Position numbers and translations under genes: made by a program. From positions 1 to 6,480 of the forward strand of contig JALTPW010001034.1 of NCBI GenBank assembly GCA_026999335.1: a DNA stretch of 6,480 nucleotides. The letters are read 5' to 3'. The notes beneath the pieces were generated by a model. It saw nothing but the letters and a program-made list of their open reading frames with translations. It ran no database searches and was not told where the DNA came from. Shown piece by piece: positions 5,901-6,480 of this stretch; position 1 is the first letter of the stretch, and every line of letters starts with the position of its first letter. Source of the stretch: Chromatiales bacterium. GTDB lineage: Bacteria; Pseudomonadota; Gammaproteobacteria; SZUA-152.

Positions 5901-6480
5901 ACAGCGAAGCAGTCTATCAATCACTGCTCAAAACGGGCAAGACCGAACAAGATGCGCGTTACCTTTCCAGCGTACGTATTTTCTCCAACGAAAGCGGCAA
6001 CTACGGCACCGGATTGGAAGGAGCAGCCTTGGCATCTGATACCTGGGAAAAAGACAGCAAACTTGCTGACCTTTACACCCGCCGGATGGGCGTTGCCTTC
6101 GGTGCTGATGAAAACCGCTGGAGTGAACGGGCAGAGGGCGTCAACCTCTATGAGCAAACATTGTCGGGCACAGACGGTGTGGTGTTTTCACGCTCTACCA
6201 ACCTTTATGCCCTGCTCACCAATGATGATCCGTTCCAATATTTTGGTGGTATTGCGCTAGCAGTGCGCAACATCGATGGCAAGACACCAGAGATGTTTGT
6301 TTCCAACTTGCGAAAAAAAGATACTGAAAAAATGCAAACAATGGAACATTTTCTGGCCGCTGAATTGCGCGCCCGTTACTTCCATCCGCGCTGGATTAAG
6401 GAGATGCAGAACGAAGGTTATGCAGGGGCAACCGCTATTCTTGATCGGATAAATAATTTCTGGGGCTGGGAAGTGATGGC
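2924..6480 (+). CDS. cobN: Periplasmic CobN/ChlH-like metal-tetrapyrrole chelatase subunit, 3' end cut by window
   Basis: The frame is open from the ATG at 2924 to the window end, 1185 full codons. It is the CobN/BchH/ChlH family, the large tetrapyrrole-binding subunit of cobalto- and magnesium chelatases. Family motifs in order: GYYHP near 197-201; DHSGISP-type region near 340; HFGTHGSQEWLPGK at 580-593, the hallmark, with H580, H584 and E588; EAMQAKRR at 623-630 then ISHLTP at 636-641; GLHTFG near 724-729; LWSLETMRHHG at 904-914; LGVRPVW at 924-930; RRPRVDV at 948-954 then GLYRDAFP at 960-967; NYGTG at 1026-1030. Residues 1-23 form a signal peptide (one Lys, hydrophobic core, cleavage after SSA), so the protein acts outside the cytoplasm, unlike B12-pathway CobN. 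An alternative start is the ATG at 2930. No strong ribosome binding site is seen, suggesting coupling to the small gene ending 11 bases earlier. The closest functional parallel is HmuS of Bacteroidetes haem uptake; removal of metal from an imported tetrapyrrole is inferred. The symbol is family-level only. Confidence 0.92.
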   Translation, partial: MYMKSILLIAMLTLLVTVNGSSADNSILSSGVEHISSFSTTAKLAEPTEKATKQVLLMDIGHTNKRRLNLLEQSLGRFNITVNTHSKKELNHARFIELMTMYDLILLEGMSQLDSQKNFDRYTDIFEQDKTTSIISLRDPKGKSNANITADQAQALAAYYINGGRENFKNLGIFIASSIFSLSNEQAATAIPMPGTGYYHPTVNAVHTHSAEQDPAEALIGSDSSAFFKLLSRQNDKPMVAVTFHRAALETDNMEVIDGLIARLESMGAFAYGVFEQSIDAESNYLSLLMDPLAKPDIVINYRTIHYAEKHRQEFAKLNIPVIQAINYQGTVDEYRADHSGISPMMTAFFLVMPETAGTINPVILAANSDKGRKTAIPEQLDILAERAVKHARLAHLENGEKKLAVMVWNYPPGEHNIGAAYLNVPTSLKNSVDSLQQAGYTVNTADEQFFIEGANMLLRPVYRKEDASHLIDKGYADYFSLSDYESWFATIPREIRDSINQRWGTPDQNKLLTERSGKQYFIIPRIKLGNLIVLPKPSRSDGEDEKASLYHSMITPVNHYYLAVYLYVTRQYGADAIIHFGTHGSQEWLPGKERGLWAWDPGNLAIGNTPIIYPYIIDNVGEAMQAKRRGSAAMISHLTPGFALAGVYRELSELQELINQRVMLDEGSVLEANSRRIIEIVESEGLLGDLDINKVNLVNDLDLHLAQVQDILQDVASQAQPLGLHTFGNSPPQDHVLTTIVQMLGNNGEKIGFADRAAEYERDNGWSTAEAEQMDKYNAVKLTALPGYAMLKHFIVDQPDNKPPDSFVQQITTARDYWQRFHSLQETSNLLRALDGEFIAPCNGNDPVRNPDAVPTGCNLIGFDPDRVPTSNAWEVGSQLTEQIIADYYQRHGRYPKKLAFSLWSLETMRHHGVLEAQILAALGVRPVWNENGRIVGTGIIPSSELRRPRVDVVVSATGLYRDAFPNVMLRIAQAIKDISALKEESNPVYRNSEAVYQSLLKTGKTEQDARYLSSVRIFSNESGNYGTGLEGAALASDTWEKDSKLADLYTRRMGVAFGADENRWSERAEGVNLYEQTLSGTDGVVFSRSTNLYALLTNDDPFQYFGGIALAVRNIDGKTPEMFVSNLRKKDTEKMQTMEHFLAAELRARYFHPRWIKEMQNEGYAGATAILDRINNFWGWEVM

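Noticed and set aside
5952..6260. Plus-strand 102-codon frame inside the CobN-like gene
   Set aside because: It is out of frame with the conserved NYGTG region of the CobN-like protein, which spans the same bases.
1..6480. CRISPR array, tRNA/rRNA genes, insertion sequence or attachment site
   Set aside because: No spaced direct repeats, RNA gene signatures, transposase-like frames or terminal inverted repeats were seen on either strand.

Overview
The window suggests a Gram-negative bacterium, most likely a proteobacterium. The grounds are a lipoprotein signal with a lipobox, a second secreted protein with an Ala-x-Ala-type cleavage site, an ExbB/TolQ-type membrane channel protein, ordinary AGGAG ribosome binding sites and roughly balanced base composition. 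Genus or species cannot be read from the sequence. All real genes are on the + strand.

Layout. Bases 1-114 hold the end or downstream region of an unresolved upstream gene. Bases 115-1692 encode a complete three-domain multicopper oxidase that is a predicted lipoprotein. A 127-base gap follows (1693-1819); its first ~78 bases are strikingly rich in C and poor in G. From 1820 four genes are packed tightly: an ExbB/TolQ/MotA-type channel protein (1820-2401), a DUF2149 protein that resembles a minimal ExbD/TolR (2398-2730, ATGA overlap), a 58-residue protein of unknown function (2736-2912), and a very large CobN/magnesium-chelatase-H-like protein that starts at 2924 and runs off the window end (at least 1185 residues). 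The last is the dominant feature. Its reading frame is open from 2924 to 6480.

How it may work. The CobN-like protein has an N-terminal signal peptide, whereas the CobN of aerobic vitamin B12 synthesis is cytoplasmic and works with the ATPase partners CobS and CobT. Here the neighbours are an ExbB-like and an ExbD-like protein, so the natural reading is an envelope-located, proton-motive-force-linked chelatase or dechelatase for a metal tetrapyrrole (haem, corrinoid or similar). The closest known parallel is the hmu haem-uptake operon of Bacteroidetes, where a CobN-like HmuS sits with ExbB-type and DUF2149 proteins. The multicopper oxidase next door could oxidise a released metal ion or the tetrapyrrole itself, but whether it belongs to the same transcription unit is uncertain. 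Substrate and direction of the chelatase reaction cannot be read from the sequence.
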